Source: an uncultured Collinsella sp. (GTDB taxonomy: Bacteria; Actinomycetota; Coriobacteriia; Coriobacteriales; Coriobacteriaceae). Taken from it: 64,000 nucleotides of DNA. The translations under genes and the position numbers were made by a program. The stretch covers positions 1 through 64,000 of the forward strand of contig UQTD01000001.1 in assembly GCA_900543845.1 (NCBI GenBank). Direction: 5' to 3'. Below are positions 45,464 to 56,436 of the stretch, piece after piece. Numbering within the stretch: position 1 is the stretch's first letter; each line of letters opens with the position of its first letter. Under the pieces are notes generated by a model, which made no database searches, was not told the origin of the DNA, and saw only the letters and a list, made by a program, of their open reading frames with translations.

Positions 45464-47134
45464 CTAAACCTCCATGACGACCGGGATGATCATCGGACGA
45501 GTGCGTGTACGGCTCCAGATAAAGTTAGAGAGCGAGTCGCGCACGGCCTTGCGAATGGCATCGGAACCGCTGCTCGTAAAGCTGAACTTGCCCTTCTCGA
45601 TCGTCTTCATGATGGACGCCGAGGCGTCCTCGGAGAACTGGTCGTCGATGGCAAAGGAGACGCCACGGCCCGAGAACTCGATGGCCTCGATCTTCTTGTG
45701 CTTGAGCGAAACGATGGCGACGGCCGTGACCATACCGTCGTTGGCAAGCTTCTGACGATCGCGCAGGACGATGGGGTCGGTATCGCCGATGCGCAGGCCG
45801 TCGACGTAGACGACGCCAGACTCGACGGGCGTACCGCGCTTGACGATACCGCCACGCATCTCGAGCGTATCGCCGTTGTCGAGGATAAAGATATGATCTT
45901 CCTTGAGACCCATCTTGCGTGCAAGTTGAGCATGGGCACGCAGATGCACGGCTTCGCCGTGGACCGGCATAAAGTACGTAGGCTTGGCCATGGCCATCAG
46001 GAGCTTGAGTTCCTCCTGGCTGCCGTGACCCGAGACGTGAACGAGGGCGCGGTTCTTATCCCACACGTCGCAGCCAAGCTTGGCGAGGCTGTTGACGACC
46101 TGCTGAACGGCCTTCTCGTTACCGGGGACCGGCGTTGCCGAGAGGATGACGGTATCGCCCTCGTGGATGGAGAGCGTCTTGTGTTCGCCGTTGGCCATGC
46201 GCGAAAGGGCCGACAGAGGCTCGCCCTGCGAACCGGTGCACATGACGACGATCTTATCGTCGGGCAGGTTATCGATATCGAAGGCATCGATAATATCGGC
46301 ATCATCAATGTTGAGATAACCGAGCTCGCGCGCCACACGGGTGTTGGTGAGCATGGAACGACCGGTCACGACGACCTTGCGGCCGCACTTGCGGGCGGCG
46401 TCGCAGATCTGCTGCAGTCGATGGATGTGGCTCGAGAACGACGCGACGAACACGCGGCCCGGAGCATTCTTGATGGCATGCAGCAGATTGGGACCAACCT
46501 CGGCCTCGGACTTGGTAAAGCCGGGGACCGTGGCGTTGGTGGAGTCGGACAGCAGCAGGTCGATGCCCTGCTTAGCAAAGCGGCTGATAGCGGCATAGTC
46601 GGGCGTGACACCGTCGATGGGCGTCTGGTCGAGCTTAAAGTCGCCGGTGTGCATAACGGTACCCTGGTTGGTACGGATGAACACGCCCAGAGCACCCGGG
46701 ATGGAGTGCGTCATCGAGAAGAAATCGAGCGAGATGCCACCCAAATTGACGTGACTGCCACCCTTGACCTCACGGAACTTGGGTGCACGAATGCGGAACT
46801 CGGAGAGCTTACCCTCGATAAAGCCGAGCGTCAGCTTGCTCGAGAAGATGGGCACCTTGTTGTTGAGGTCCTGCAGCAGATACGGAAGCGAACCGGTATG
46901 GTCCTCGTGGCCGTGAGTGACGATGATGCCGCGGAGCTTCTCCTCGTTCTCCAGAACGTAGGTGTAATCCGGGAGCACCAGATCGATACCGGGCTGCGAG
47001 TCGTCGGGGAACATGAGGCCAGCGTCGACGAGCACCATGTCGTCGCCGCACTCGAAGACCGTCATGTTCTTGCCGATGCCATCAAGGCCGCCGAGCGGGA
47101 TGATCTTCAAGGGAGATGATTTTTTAGCTGCCAT
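45464..47134 (-). CDS. rnj: Ribonuclease J
   Basis: 556 aa metallo-beta-lactamase/beta-CASP nuclease with 5'-3' exo- and endonuclease activity in RNA maturation and decay. The zinc motif is HGHEDHTG. LSDSTNA, VASFSSHIHRLQQ, CTGSQGEP and HVSGHGSQEE are typical beta-CASP motifs. The ribosome site (AAAGGA) is unusually far, about 14 bases, from the ATG at 47134, but no in-frame alternative is nearer. It is followed by ftsK after 1 base. Confidence 0.95.
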   Translation of the reverse strand: MAAKKSSPLKIIPLGGLDGIGKNMTVFECGDDMVLVDAGLMFPDDSQPGIDLVLPDYTYVLENEEKLRGIIVTHGHEDHTGSLPYLLQDLNNKVPIFSSKLTLGFIEGKLSEFRIRAPKFREVKGGSHVNLGGISLDFFSMTHSIPGALGVFIRTNQGTVMHTGDFKLDQTPIDGVTPDYAAISRFAKQGIDLLLSDSTNATVPGFTKSEAEVGPNLLHAIKNAPGRVFVASFSSHIHRLQQICDAARKCGRKVVVTGRSMLTNTRVARELGYLNIDDADIIDAFDIDNLPDDKIVVMCTGSQGEPLSALSRMANGEHKTLSIHEGDTVILSATPVPGNEKAVQQVVNSLAKLGCDVWDKNRALVHVSGHGSQEELKLLMAMAKPTYFMPVHGEAVHLRAHAQLARKMGLKEDHIFILDNGDTLEMRGGIVKRGTPVESGVVYVDGLRIGDTDPIVLRDRQKLANDGMVTAVAIVSLKHKKIEAIEFSGRGVSFAIDDQFSEDASASIMKTIEKGKFSFTSSGSDAIRKAVRDSLSNFIWSRTRTRPMIIPVVMEV

Positions 47135-47327
47135 AGGTGAGTGTTGTTTCCTTTCTTCGAAACGGGTCTGGAACAACCGGCGGGGCGCTTCTGGCAAACC
47201 GACCGTCGGGAACGTACAAACATGCATCACGGAGTCGACGCATTAACCACAGTATGATACCCATTTGCACAACAACAGACCACCCATGCATCAAAGCCCC
47301 ATCTGAAGCCGTGTATCCCGCCGGGAA

Positions 47328-47362
47328 TAGCAAAAGGGCGACCCCTGTCCGGAGTCGCCCTT
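47328..47362 (-). terminator. Rho-independent terminator of pnp
   Basis: On the leftward strand AAGGGCGAC/GTCGCCCTT (9 bp, extended by two more pairs) is followed by TTGCTATT, 24 bases after the pnp stop. Confidence 0.8.
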
Positions 47363-47385
47363 GTTGAGCTGCTTATGTGCGGCTG

Positions 47386-49632
<2,247 letters not shown>

Positions 49633-49650
49633 TGTTCTCCTTTACCCCAC

Positions 49651-49716
49651 AGGCCCCTTGCCTGCGGGCTTCTCATGTGACGCGGGCCCCCTGCCCCCGC
49701 CACGCTTCAGAGCGTG
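49651..49716 (-). promoter_or_regulatory. pnp leader with two hairpins
   Basis: Between the rpsO terminator and pnp, the leader can form CACGCT-CTGA-AGCGTG and a second stem of CCCGCAGGC with GCCTGTGGG (one mismatch). Comparable stem-loops upstream of E. coli pnp are used in PNPase autoregulation; the analogy is an inference. Confidence 0.4.
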
Positions 49717-49735
49717 ATTGTTCACGCCCTTACAC

Positions 49736-49767
49736 AAAAAGAGCGCCCCGCTGCGCAGGACGCTCTT
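49736..49767 (-). terminator. Rho-independent terminator of rpsO
   Basis: On the leftward strand AAGAGCG/CGCTCTT closes a GC-rich hairpin followed by TTTTTG, 16 bases after the rpsO stop. Some readthrough into pnp is likely. Confidence 0.85.
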
Positions 49768-49782
49768 AGCATGTACAAATCC

Positions 49783-50061
49783 TTACTGGATGTTGTCGCG
49801 GATGCCCAGAGCCTTGATGAGCTCACGGTACTCGACGATGTCGTTCTTCTTGATGTAGGAGAGAAGACGACGACGACGGCCAACGAGCATAAGCAGGCCA
49901 CGACGGGTGTGGAAGTCCTTCTGGTGGGACTTCATGTGCTCGGTCAGCTCCTTGATGCGCTCGGACAGGATGGCGACCTGAACCTTGGGGTTACCGGTAT
50001 CGACCGGGGAGTTACCGAACTGGGCGGTCAGCTCCGCCTTGCGCTCTTTGGAAACAGTCAT
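49783..50061 (-). CDS. rpsO: 30S ribosomal protein uS15
   Basis: 92 aa, close to the usual 89. Family motifs include VQVAILSERIKELTEHMKSH, KDFHTRRGLLMLVGRRRRLL and YIKKNDIVEYRELIKALGIR. The ATG at 50061 is chosen over an in-frame start 96 bases upstream because the residues added there are unrelated to S15 and the AAAGGTGA site fits 50061. Confidence 0.98.
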   Translation of the reverse strand: MTVSKERKAELTAQFGNSPVDTGNPKVQVAILSERIKELTEHMKSHQKDFHTRRGLLMLVGRRRRLLSYIKKNDIVEYRELIKALGIRDNIQ

Positions 50062-50081
50062 TGTTTCACCTTTCGTTTCGC

Positions 50082-50097
50082 GTCGCCTGTGGGCGAC
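50082..50097 (-). promoter_or_regulatory. Hairpin in the rpsO leader
   Basis: A perfect 6-bp GC-rich stem with a 4-base loop lies 21 bases before the rpsO start. S15 represses its own mRNA through leader structures in several phyla, so it may be a binding site. An extended -10 (TGGTAACAT, TAACAT at 50167-50172) lies upstream. Confidence 0.4.
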
Positions 50098-50199
50098 TCT
50101 ATTCGCCTCGGACTGGGAAGCCGCCGGTGGAGCGAACATCCAAGGTCGAGGTACCAACAGGTCGGTATGTTACCACAAGCGGCGCGCGCCTGCGCATCA

Positions 50200-50949
50200 T
50201 CACCGACCCAACATGAATTCCATCGCACGGAGCCGCTGATCGGTGTGCGTGGCGGCCCAAACATGCGAAAGCCCGAGCAAGAACGCCGCCGTATGCGGGT
50301 CGATTCGCTCGGCCATGAGCGCATCGAACGTCATAGACATGAGGGCGCGAAGCCATGCAACCTCGCCGGTTGAGACCAACTCGGCGCCCGGAACGCTCGA
50401 CGCGCATGAGCCGCACATGAGGCCACCCGCCTGGGGCGAAAAATACGACAACATGGGATCGCCGCACGAGACGCATGCCGAGAAATCGGGTCGATAGCCA
50501 ACGTGCGACAGCAGCTTAAAGACAAAAGCCGCCACGAGCAGGTCCATATGTGCCGAGTCGAGCCCGCTGCCGATAAGCGTGAGCGCCCGCTGCGTGATGG
50601 CAAAGGTAAATGGATCCTCGGCATCCTCGAACGAGCACACATGCGCAACCTCGGCAATCGCGCTGGCGGCACAGGTCGTCTCGTAGTCAGGAGCGGCACC
50701 GAGCGGCGCCTCCATAAGCTCCGCTTGAGAAACCACGTCGAGCGAGCGACCATGCGCCAACAGCATATCAACGGTGCAGAAGAGCTCGCAGCGGGCCGCA
50801 AGGCGACCGCCGGGCTTACGTGCGCCCTTAGCCACGGCACGCACCTGCCGTCCCCGTTCATCGAGCATCGTCAAGATCAGGTCGGTTTCCTTGAGCTTCG
50901 TCTTGTCGAGGACGAGCACCTTTGTGCGATATGTGCGAGAGCCTGCCAT
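50200..50949 (-). CDS. recO: DNA repair protein RecO
   Basis: 249 aa mediator that loads RecA with RecR/RecF. The N-terminal OB fold (RTKVLVLDKTKLKETDLILTML, VAKGARKP) is followed by a helical domain and a zinc-finger-like region with CVSCGD and CGSCA. It follows era by 12 bases, the usual era-recO pair. Confidence 0.94.
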   Translation of the reverse strand: MAGSRTYRTKVLVLDKTKLKETDLILTMLDERGRQVRAVAKGARKPGGRLAARCELFCTVDMLLAHGRSLDVVSQAELMEAPLGAAPDYETTCAASAIAEVAHVCSFEDAEDPFTFAITQRALTLIGSGLDSAHMDLLVAAFVFKLLSHVGYRPDFSACVSCGDPMLSYFSPQAGGLMCGSCASSVPGAELVSTGEVAWLRALMSMTFDALMAERIDPHTAAFLLGLSHVWAATHTDQRLRAMEFMLGR

Positions 50950-50961
50950 GAACGCCGAGGC

Positions 50962-52032
50962 TTAATCTTCGGCATTATAGCCAAAGCGGCGGATTTGCGC
51001 CTCGTCATCGCGCCAGCCGGCCTTGACCTTTACGTCGAGCTCCAAAAAGACCTGAGTGCCAAAGATACGCTCAAGGTCACGACGGGCATCGATGCCGATA
51101 TGCTTGATCATCTCGCCGCCCTTGCCGATGATGATGCCCTTCTGCCCCTCGCGCTCGACGTAAATCGTGGCGTGCACGCGCAGGACCTTCTTAGTCTGCT
51201 CGAGCGCGTCACAGATGACGCCCACGGAGTGAGGGATCTCGTCGCGGGTGCGACGCAGGACCTTCTCGCGCACAAACTCGGCCACGAGGGTCTCGTCGGA
51301 CGCGTCGGTGCCCATGTCCTCGGGGAACCAACGCGGGCCCTCGGGCAAGAAGTGAGCGACGGTCTCGATAAACGCATCGACGTTGAAGTTCTTGACCGAC
51401 GACGTCACGATCTCATCGTCGTATTCCATAAGCTCGTGGGCGGCCTTGAGTTGTTCCATAACCTGGGCGGGATCGGCCTCGTCGGCTTTGGTAAGCACCA
51501 GGACCTTTTTTGAACGGGCGTTCTTGACGCGCTCTGCGACCCAGGCGTCTCCCCTACCGATGGGTTTGGTGGCGTCGATCAGAAACGCGACGACATCGAC
51601 ATCGTTCAGTTCGAACAACGCACTCTTATTAAGCTCGGAGCCCAGGCCGTCCTTGGGCTTGTGGATACCCGGCGTGTCAACGAAAACCAGCTGATAGCCG
51701 GGGCGGTTGACCACGGCGCGCATACGGCGGCGGGTCGTCTGGGCAACCGGAGAGGTAATGGCGACCTTCTTGCCGTAACAGGCGTTGAGCAGCGTGGACT
51801 TGCCGGCGTTGGGACGACCGACCAGGGCCACAAAGCCGCTGCGGAAACCAGGTTCCACGTCGCCAAAGCCCGCGAGGCTCTCATCCTCGTCGCAAAGGGC
51901 ATCGAGTTCCTCGTCGCTCATACCCTCAAACGGGTCGAACTCCTCGACCTCGTCAAACGAATCGGCACCTTCAGCCTCGTCCAGGACCTCGTCATCCAAA
52001 ACTTCACCGGTAGGCTGCATATTGTCGGACAT
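50962..52032 (-). CDS. era: GTPase Era with acidic N-terminal extension
   Basis: 356 aa. Era binds 16S rRNA during 30S assembly. G motifs are GRPNAGKST (72-80), DTPGIHKP and LTKADE. A C-terminal KH domain has GQKGIIIGKGGEMIKHIG. The protein carries an extra ~60 residue N-terminus packed with Asp/Glu, which typical ~300 aa Era proteins lack. The AAAGGG site near the ATG at 52032 and unbroken coding bias support it as real. Confidence 0.96.
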   Translation of the reverse strand: MSDNMQPTGEVLDDEVLDEAEGADSFDEVEEFDPFEGMSDEELDALCDEDESLAGFGDVEPGFRSGFVALVGRPNAGKSTLLNACYGKKVAITSPVAQTTRRRMRAVVNRPGYQLVFVDTPGIHKPKDGLGSELNKSALFELNDVDVVAFLIDATKPIGRGDAWVAERVKNARSKKVLVLTKADEADPAQVMEQLKAAHELMEYDDEIVTSSVKNFNVDAFIETVAHFLPEGPRWFPEDMGTDASDETLVAEFVREKVLRRTRDEIPHSVGVICDALEQTKKVLRVHATIYVEREGQKGIIIGKGGEMIKHIGIDARRDLERIFGTQVFLELDVKVKAGWRDDEAQIRRFGYNAED

Positions 52033-52044
52033 GGGAATCCCTTT

Positions 52045-52422
52045 CTAAATAAAGTCGAGCGCGTGGGCAAAGACAAGCAAGCCCACGATCGCGGCGGTAA
52101 TGGAAAGAACGTATACAGACGCAGCGGCAATATCCTTCGCGCGCTTGGCCAGCGGATGCAGCTCCTGGGTCGCCAGGTCGACAATCGCCTCCATGGCGGT
52201 ATTGCACAGCTCGCCGTGAATCACCAGGCCGCAGCAGATGATGACCGTAGCCCACTCGGCAATATCAAGCCCCACGATGCAGCCGGCAATGACGGTGCAC
52301 ACGCCCGCCACGAGCATGACCTTGATATTGCGCTCGGTCTTGACGGCGGTAACGAAGCCCTCCATGGCGTATGAGAACGACTTTAAAAAGGACGGATGGT
52401 CCTTGTTCGATCCGGGAATCAT
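52045..52422 (-). CDS. dgkA: Diacylglycerol kinase / undecaprenol kinase family
   Basis: 125 aa small membrane kinase with three hydrophobic segments. The family motif reads GELCNTAMEAIVDL, with the catalytic Glu and Asn. In Gram-positives this family mostly phosphorylates undecaprenol for cell-wall carriers. It lies in the phoH-ybeY-dgkA-era-recO order of Firmicutes. Confidence 0.94.
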   Translation of the reverse strand: MIPGSNKDHPSFLKSFSYAMEGFVTAVKTERNIKVMLVAGVCTVIAGCIVGLDIAEWATVIICCGLVIHGELCNTAMEAIVDLATQELHPLAKRAKDIAAASVYVLSITAAIVGLLVFAHALDFI

Positions 52423-52431
52423 AGACGGCTC

Positions 52432-52941
52432 CTAGTCGTGGGCATGATTGGTTATGGGGCCGACGTGGACGAGTTTGGGGTCCTCGCCGCGCTCAAGCGC
52501 CAGGTCGCGCAGGATGGCATCCTCGCGTGCCTCCATGACCTCGGCCTCATCGTCCTCTATGTGGTCGTAACACAGCAGGTGCAGCATTCCGTGCACGAGC
52601 ATCAGTCGGCACTCATCGGCGGGGTTGTTGCCAAAGCTAGGGGCCTGGCGGGCAATGACCTGCGGGGCCAGGATAATATCGCCGAGCTCAAGTGTCTCGT
52701 CGGCGGGAATGTCCTCGTCAAAGGCCGAGTCGCATTCAAACGAAAGCACGTCGGTCGTGCGATCGATGCCACGCCACTCAAGATTGAGCTCGTGCATCTC
52801 GTCCTCATCGACATACGAAAGGGAAATCTCGACCTCACGCTCAACACCCTCGGCGGCAAGCACAACTCCGCAGATGTGCTCCACCTCCTGGGCATCGAGC
52901 AGCGTATCGAGCTCGGCATCGTTGCTGATCAATACACTCAA
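52432..52941 (-). CDS. ybeY: Endoribonuclease YbeY (rRNA maturation factor)
   Basis: 169 aa. YbeY processes the 16S rRNA 3' end and takes part in ribosome quality control. The zinc motif is HGMLHLLCYDH, with Cys in place of the usual Gly. The start is a TTG inside a TTGA overlap with the phoH stop, supported by AAAGGAG 5 bases upstream. Confidence 0.94.
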   Translation of the reverse strand: MSVLISNDAELDTLLDAQEVEHICGVVLAAEGVEREVEISLSYVDEDEMHELNLEWRGIDRTTDVLSFECDSAFDEDIPADETLELGDIILAPQVIARQAPSFGNNPADECRLMLVHGMLHLLCYDHIEDDEAEVMEAREDAILRDLALERGEDPKLVHVGPITNHAHD

Positions 52942-53924
52942 CGGGACTCCTTTCGATCGTGCGCGCGTTGCTCGCGCGCGTCGTCGTATGCATCATAGGC
53001 CTCAACGATACGGCCCACCAGGGCATGACGCACCACATCGGCGCGCTCCAGGTGAGAAAACGCCACATCGTCGACGCGACCCAAAATCCTTTCGATATCG
53101 GCAAGACCGCCGCGACGACCCACCAGGTCACGCTGGCTCAGGTCGCCGGTAATCACGAACTTGGAATTAAAACCCAGGCGCGTCAGGAACATCTTCATCT
53201 GCTCGGGCGTCGTGTTTTGTGCCTCATCGAGCACCACAAAGGCATCACTCAACGTTCGACCGCGCATGTAGGCGAGCGGGGCGATCTCGATCACGCCACG
53301 CTCCATAAGCTCATCGGTGCGTTCGCGATCCATCATGTCAAAGAGGGCATCGTAGAGCGGTCGCATATACGGGTCGATCTTTTCCTCGAGAGTGCCGGGC
53401 AAAAAGCCCAGGTTCTCCCCCGCCTCGACAACCGGGCGCGTCAGGATCAGGCGGCCTACCTCATGGCGTTTGAGCGCGGCGACGGCGAGCGCCATGGCCA
53501 GATAGGTTTTACCGGTACCGGCGGGACCGAGGCCAAACGTAATGGTATGCGAGCGAATGGCATCCACGTAGCGCTTTTGGCCGAGCGTCTTGGGACGGAT
53601 GACGCGACCGCGATACGATAGCAGCACGTCATCGCGCAGCGACGAGGCATCATGCTCGCCGTCGCGCAGAACGGCCAGACAGCGCGAGACATCATCGGCA
53701 GACAGTGTGCGTCCGGCGGCCGCCTCGCGAAAAGCATGCTCGAAAAAACGCGCCACAAGCTCGACCTCGTCCGGATCGCCGCTCACGGCAACGCTGTCAC
53801 CGCGGGCAACCACATGGGCGCGCACCAAGTTCTCGAGCGCACGAAGGACGCCATCGCCGGCGCCCAAAACGCGCGAGGGATCGATACCCTCGGGAACGGT
53901 AAGTCTAATCTTCGAGGCTTCCAT
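52938..53924 (-). CDS. phoH: PhoH family ATPase
   Basis: 328 aa. An N-terminal KH-like region (about 1-110) precedes the P-loop ATPase with GPAGTGKTYLAMALAV, RPVVEAGENLGFLPG, VLDEAQNTTPEQMKMFLTR and FVITGDLSQ. PhoH/YbeZ works with YbeY in rRNA metabolism, which fits the overlap of the two genes. The ATG at 53924 follows GGGAGG. It overlaps mtaB by 20 bases. Confidence 0.94.
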   Translation of the reverse strand: MEASKIRLTVPEGIDPSRVLGAGDGVLRALENLVRAHVVARGDSVAVSGDPDEVELVARFFEHAFREAAAGRTLSADDVSRCLAVLRDGEHDASSLRDDVLLSYRGRVIRPKTLGQKRYVDAIRSHTITFGLGPAGTGKTYLAMALAVAALKRHEVGRLILTRPVVEAGENLGFLPGTLEEKIDPYMRPLYDALFDMMDRERTDELMERGVIEIAPLAYMRGRTLSDAFVVLDEAQNTTPEQMKMFLTRLGFNSKFVITGDLSQRDLVGRRGGLADIERILGRVDDVAFSHLERADVVRHALVGRIVEAYDAYDDAREQRAHDRKESR

Positions 53925-55197
53925 GAACCTCCCTGCGTGCATGGACCAAGCCGGAATCATCGACTCCGATGATAGCAACATCGAGCAGGCACGGGGCTGT
54001 GAGTCCACAGGTATCATCGAGACGGGCATGATGGAACGAGCCGAGCGTCAGGTTGTCACCATACTCGAGCACCGCACGCTCGACCGTGCCCACGCGACGA
54101 CGGGCATCGGCGATCGCAAGCTCCTGTGCGGCGGCACGCATGCGACGGCTGCGTTCGGCCATGACCTCAGGAGGTACCTGGTCGGGCATGTCGGCGGCGA
54201 GGGTGCCGGGGCGCTTGCTATAGCGGAACACGTGCATGCGCGAAAAGCCCACGCGACGGCACAGTGCCAGCGACTCCTCGAACTCCTCGTCCGTCTCGCC
54301 AGGAAAACCGACGATGACATCACACGAAAGAGACGCTTGTGGCAGGTTAGCGCGAATCATGCGCACCGTATCCTCAAAGGCCTCGGCACTATAGGGACGA
54401 CCCATGCGATGCAGCGTCGCCGTGCAGCCAGACTGCACGGGAAGGTGCAAAAACGGCGCGATACGCTTCGGATAGCGAGCCATCACCTTGAGCAGGCGCT
54501 CGGAAATATCCATGGGTTCCACCGAGGAGATACGCACGTGGGCGATCTCGGTGCGCTCCATGATGGCCTGGAGCAGCTCATCGATCTCGACATGTTCGTC
54601 GGTCGCGCTCTTGCCGTCATAGGCACCCAGATTCACGCCGGTCAGCACGACCTCGGGCACGCCGGCCTCCTGCGCTTCGCGCACCTGTTCGAGCACGGAC
54701 TCGACGGGCACGGAACGCTCGGGGCCGCGGGCCTTCCACACAATGCAATAAGTGCAGCGGTGGTTGCAGCCATCCTGGATCTTCACGCCCAGCCGCGAAC
54801 GACCGAGCGCATCGACCACGTCGCCATCGCTGCAGGCGGGCACGCTATCGGATTCGACACCTAGCACCTCACAGACGCGCTCGGCGACGTCTATCTTGGA
54901 CGGTTCGGCGATCACGCGATCGGAGAGCTCCAGCAGCTCCTCGGGATGCAGGTTAACGACGCAGCCGGTTACGACCACGTAAGGCTCTCCCGAATAGGCC
55001 AGGGCGTGACGGACGGCCTTGCGGGTCTTGGCCTCGGCCTCCCCCGTCACGGCACAGGTATTGATGACGATCAGTTCTGCATCCTGAGGCTCCACCATTG
55101 CAAAACCCAAGCGCATAAGATCAGCAGTGATACGGTCGGACTCAACCCGGTTGACACGGCATCCGAGGTTGACGACAGAAATATGGGGTGCGAGCAC
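53905..55197 (-). CDS. mtaB: tRNA (ct6A37-C2)-methylthiotransferase MtaB
   Basis: 430 aa. It makes ms2t6A37 in tRNAs reading A-starting codons. The N-terminus reads VVNLGCRVNRVESD, the MtaB variant. The radical SAM motif is GCNHRCTYCIVWKARGPERS, and TRAM-like sequence is at the C-terminus. It starts with GTG after AAGGAG located in the dnaJ tail. The dnaJ-mtaB-phoH order is common in Gram-positives. Confidence 0.93.
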   Translation of the reverse strand: MLAPHISVVNLGCRVNRVESDRITADLMRLGFAMVEPQDAELIVINTCAVTGEAEAKTRKAVRHALAYSGEPYVVVTGCVVNLHPEELLELSDRVIAEPSKIDVAERVCEVLGVESDSVPACSDGDVVDALGRSRLGVKIQDGCNHRCTYCIVWKARGPERSVPVESVLEQVREAQEAGVPEVVLTGVNLGAYDGKSATDEHVEIDELLQAIMERTEIAHVRISSVEPMDISERLLKVMARYPKRIAPFLHLPVQSGCTATLHRMGRPYSAEAFEDTVRMIRANLPQASLSCDVIVGFPGETDEEFEESLALCRRVGFSRMHVFRYSKRPGTLAADMPDQVPPEVMAERSRRMRAAAQELAIADARRRVGTVERAVLEYGDNLTLGSFHHARLDDTCGLTAPCLLDVAIIGVDDSGLVHARREVHGSLED

Positions 55198-55206
55198 ACG
55201 GGCTCC

Positions 55207-56355
55207 TTAATCGAGGATGTCGTCGAGGGCACTCTTGATACGGTCGGTCACCGACTTCTTACCGGATGCGACGTCATCGCCCATCTCGTCGGCAAAGGCG
55301 CGAAGCAGCTCGCGCTGCTTGTTGGAGAGATTGATGGGGACGACCACGCGAAGCTGCACGATCAGACGACCGCGCGAACCGCCGCCGCCGATACGCGGCA
55401 TGCCGTAATTGTTGACGCTCACGGTGTCACCGTACTGTGTGCCGGCGGGGACGCACAGCTTGACGACCTCGTCAGGCATAATGCCCTCGACCTCAATCTC
55501 GCAACCGAGCGCGGCCTGAGCAATCGAGATATCGCTCACCAGGTACAGGTCATCGCCATTACGCTTAAAACGCTCGTGGTCGGCGACGCGCACGTTGACG
55601 ATCAGGTCGCCCGAGGGTTCGCCGCGAAGGCCGGCCTCGCCAAAACCACTCACGCGCAGCTGGCGACCAGTCGAAACACCGGCGGGAATATCGATGTCAA
55701 TCTTTTCGTGAGAAGGCGTGCGGCCCTGGCCATCGCAGGTCTCGCAGGGATGATCGATGACCGTGCCTTCGCCGTGGCAGTCGGGACAGGGCGAAGAGGA
55801 CTGAACCTGGCCCAGGAAAGAACGCTGGACCGTCGTCACATAGCCTGTGCCGTGACAGCGGCTGCACTGCTTCTCGGTCGCGCCCTCGGCCTTGCCGGTG
55901 CCGTTGCAGTCGTCGCAGGGAGCAAGGCGATCGTAGCTGATCGTCTTTTTGCAGCCAAGCGCCGCCTCCTCGAGCGTCACCGAAAGGGAAATGGCCATAT
56001 CGCGGCCGCGACGACGCTCGCGGCGATTTCGGGCGCCACCGCCGGCACCGCCGCCAAAGAACGACGAGAAGAGGTCGTCCATACCCATGCCGCCAAAGAT
56101 ATCGTTGATATCGACATAGCCAGAACCACCGGGGCCGTCCGCGGTACCGTAACGGTCGTAGTTAGCACGCTTCTGCTCGTCGGAAAGAACGGAATAGGCC
56201 TCGTTGAGCTCTTTGAACTTGGCCTCGGCCTCGGGGTCGTCCGAAACATCCGGGTGTACCGTACGGGCTTTCTTTAGAAACGCGCGCTTGATCGTCCGCG
56301 CGTCGGCATCCTTGTCAACGCCAAGTACCTCGTAGTAATCCCTATTTTCCGACAC
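55207..56355 (-). CDS. dnaJ: Chaperone protein DnaJ
   Basis: 382 aa. This is the Hsp70 co-chaperone with the full type I layout: J domain (about 5-70, HPD motif), Gly-rich segment, four CxxCxGxG zinc repeats (CDDCNGTG, CSRCHGTG, CPDCHGEG, CETCDGQG), and CTD I and II. GTG at 56355 is chosen because the J domain begins right there and AAGGA precedes it. No dnaK or grpE is nearby and I saw no CIRCE element. The gene just upstream is a second, modified dnaJ. Confidence 0.95.
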   Translation of the reverse strand: MSENRDYYEVLGVDKDADARTIKRAFLKKARTVHPDVSDDPEAEAKFKELNEAYSVLSDEQKRANYDRYGTADGPGGSGYVDINDIFGGMGMDDLFSSFFGGGAGGGARNRRERRRGRDMAISLSVTLEEAALGCKKTISYDRLAPCDDCNGTGKAEGATEKQCSRCHGTGYVTTVQRSFLGQVQSSSPCPDCHGEGTVIDHPCETCDGQGRTPSHEKIDIDIPAGVSTGRQLRVSGFGEAGLRGEPSGDLIVNVRVADHERFKRNGDDLYLVSDISIAQAALGCEIEVEGIMPDEVVKLCVPAGTQYGDTVSVNNYGMPRIGGGGSRGRLIVQLRVVVPINLSNKQRELLRAFADEMGDDVASGKKSVTDRIKSALDDILD

Positions 56356-56436
56356 GACCGAATCCTTCCAACTTTCATTATTGTCACAGTGCGTCCTATA
56401 CCCAAGCTGGGCCGGGCGCAAACAGAGGGTTTGATG

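Noticed and set aside
47135..47327. Promoter and leader of rnj
   Set aside because: A CATACT -10-like element is present, but I could not find a -35 at proper spacing, so I did not annotate it.
52432..52941. YbeY inactivated by Gly-to-Cys in its zinc motif
   Set aside because: The three zinc-binding His residues are intact; the changed residue is not a ligand.
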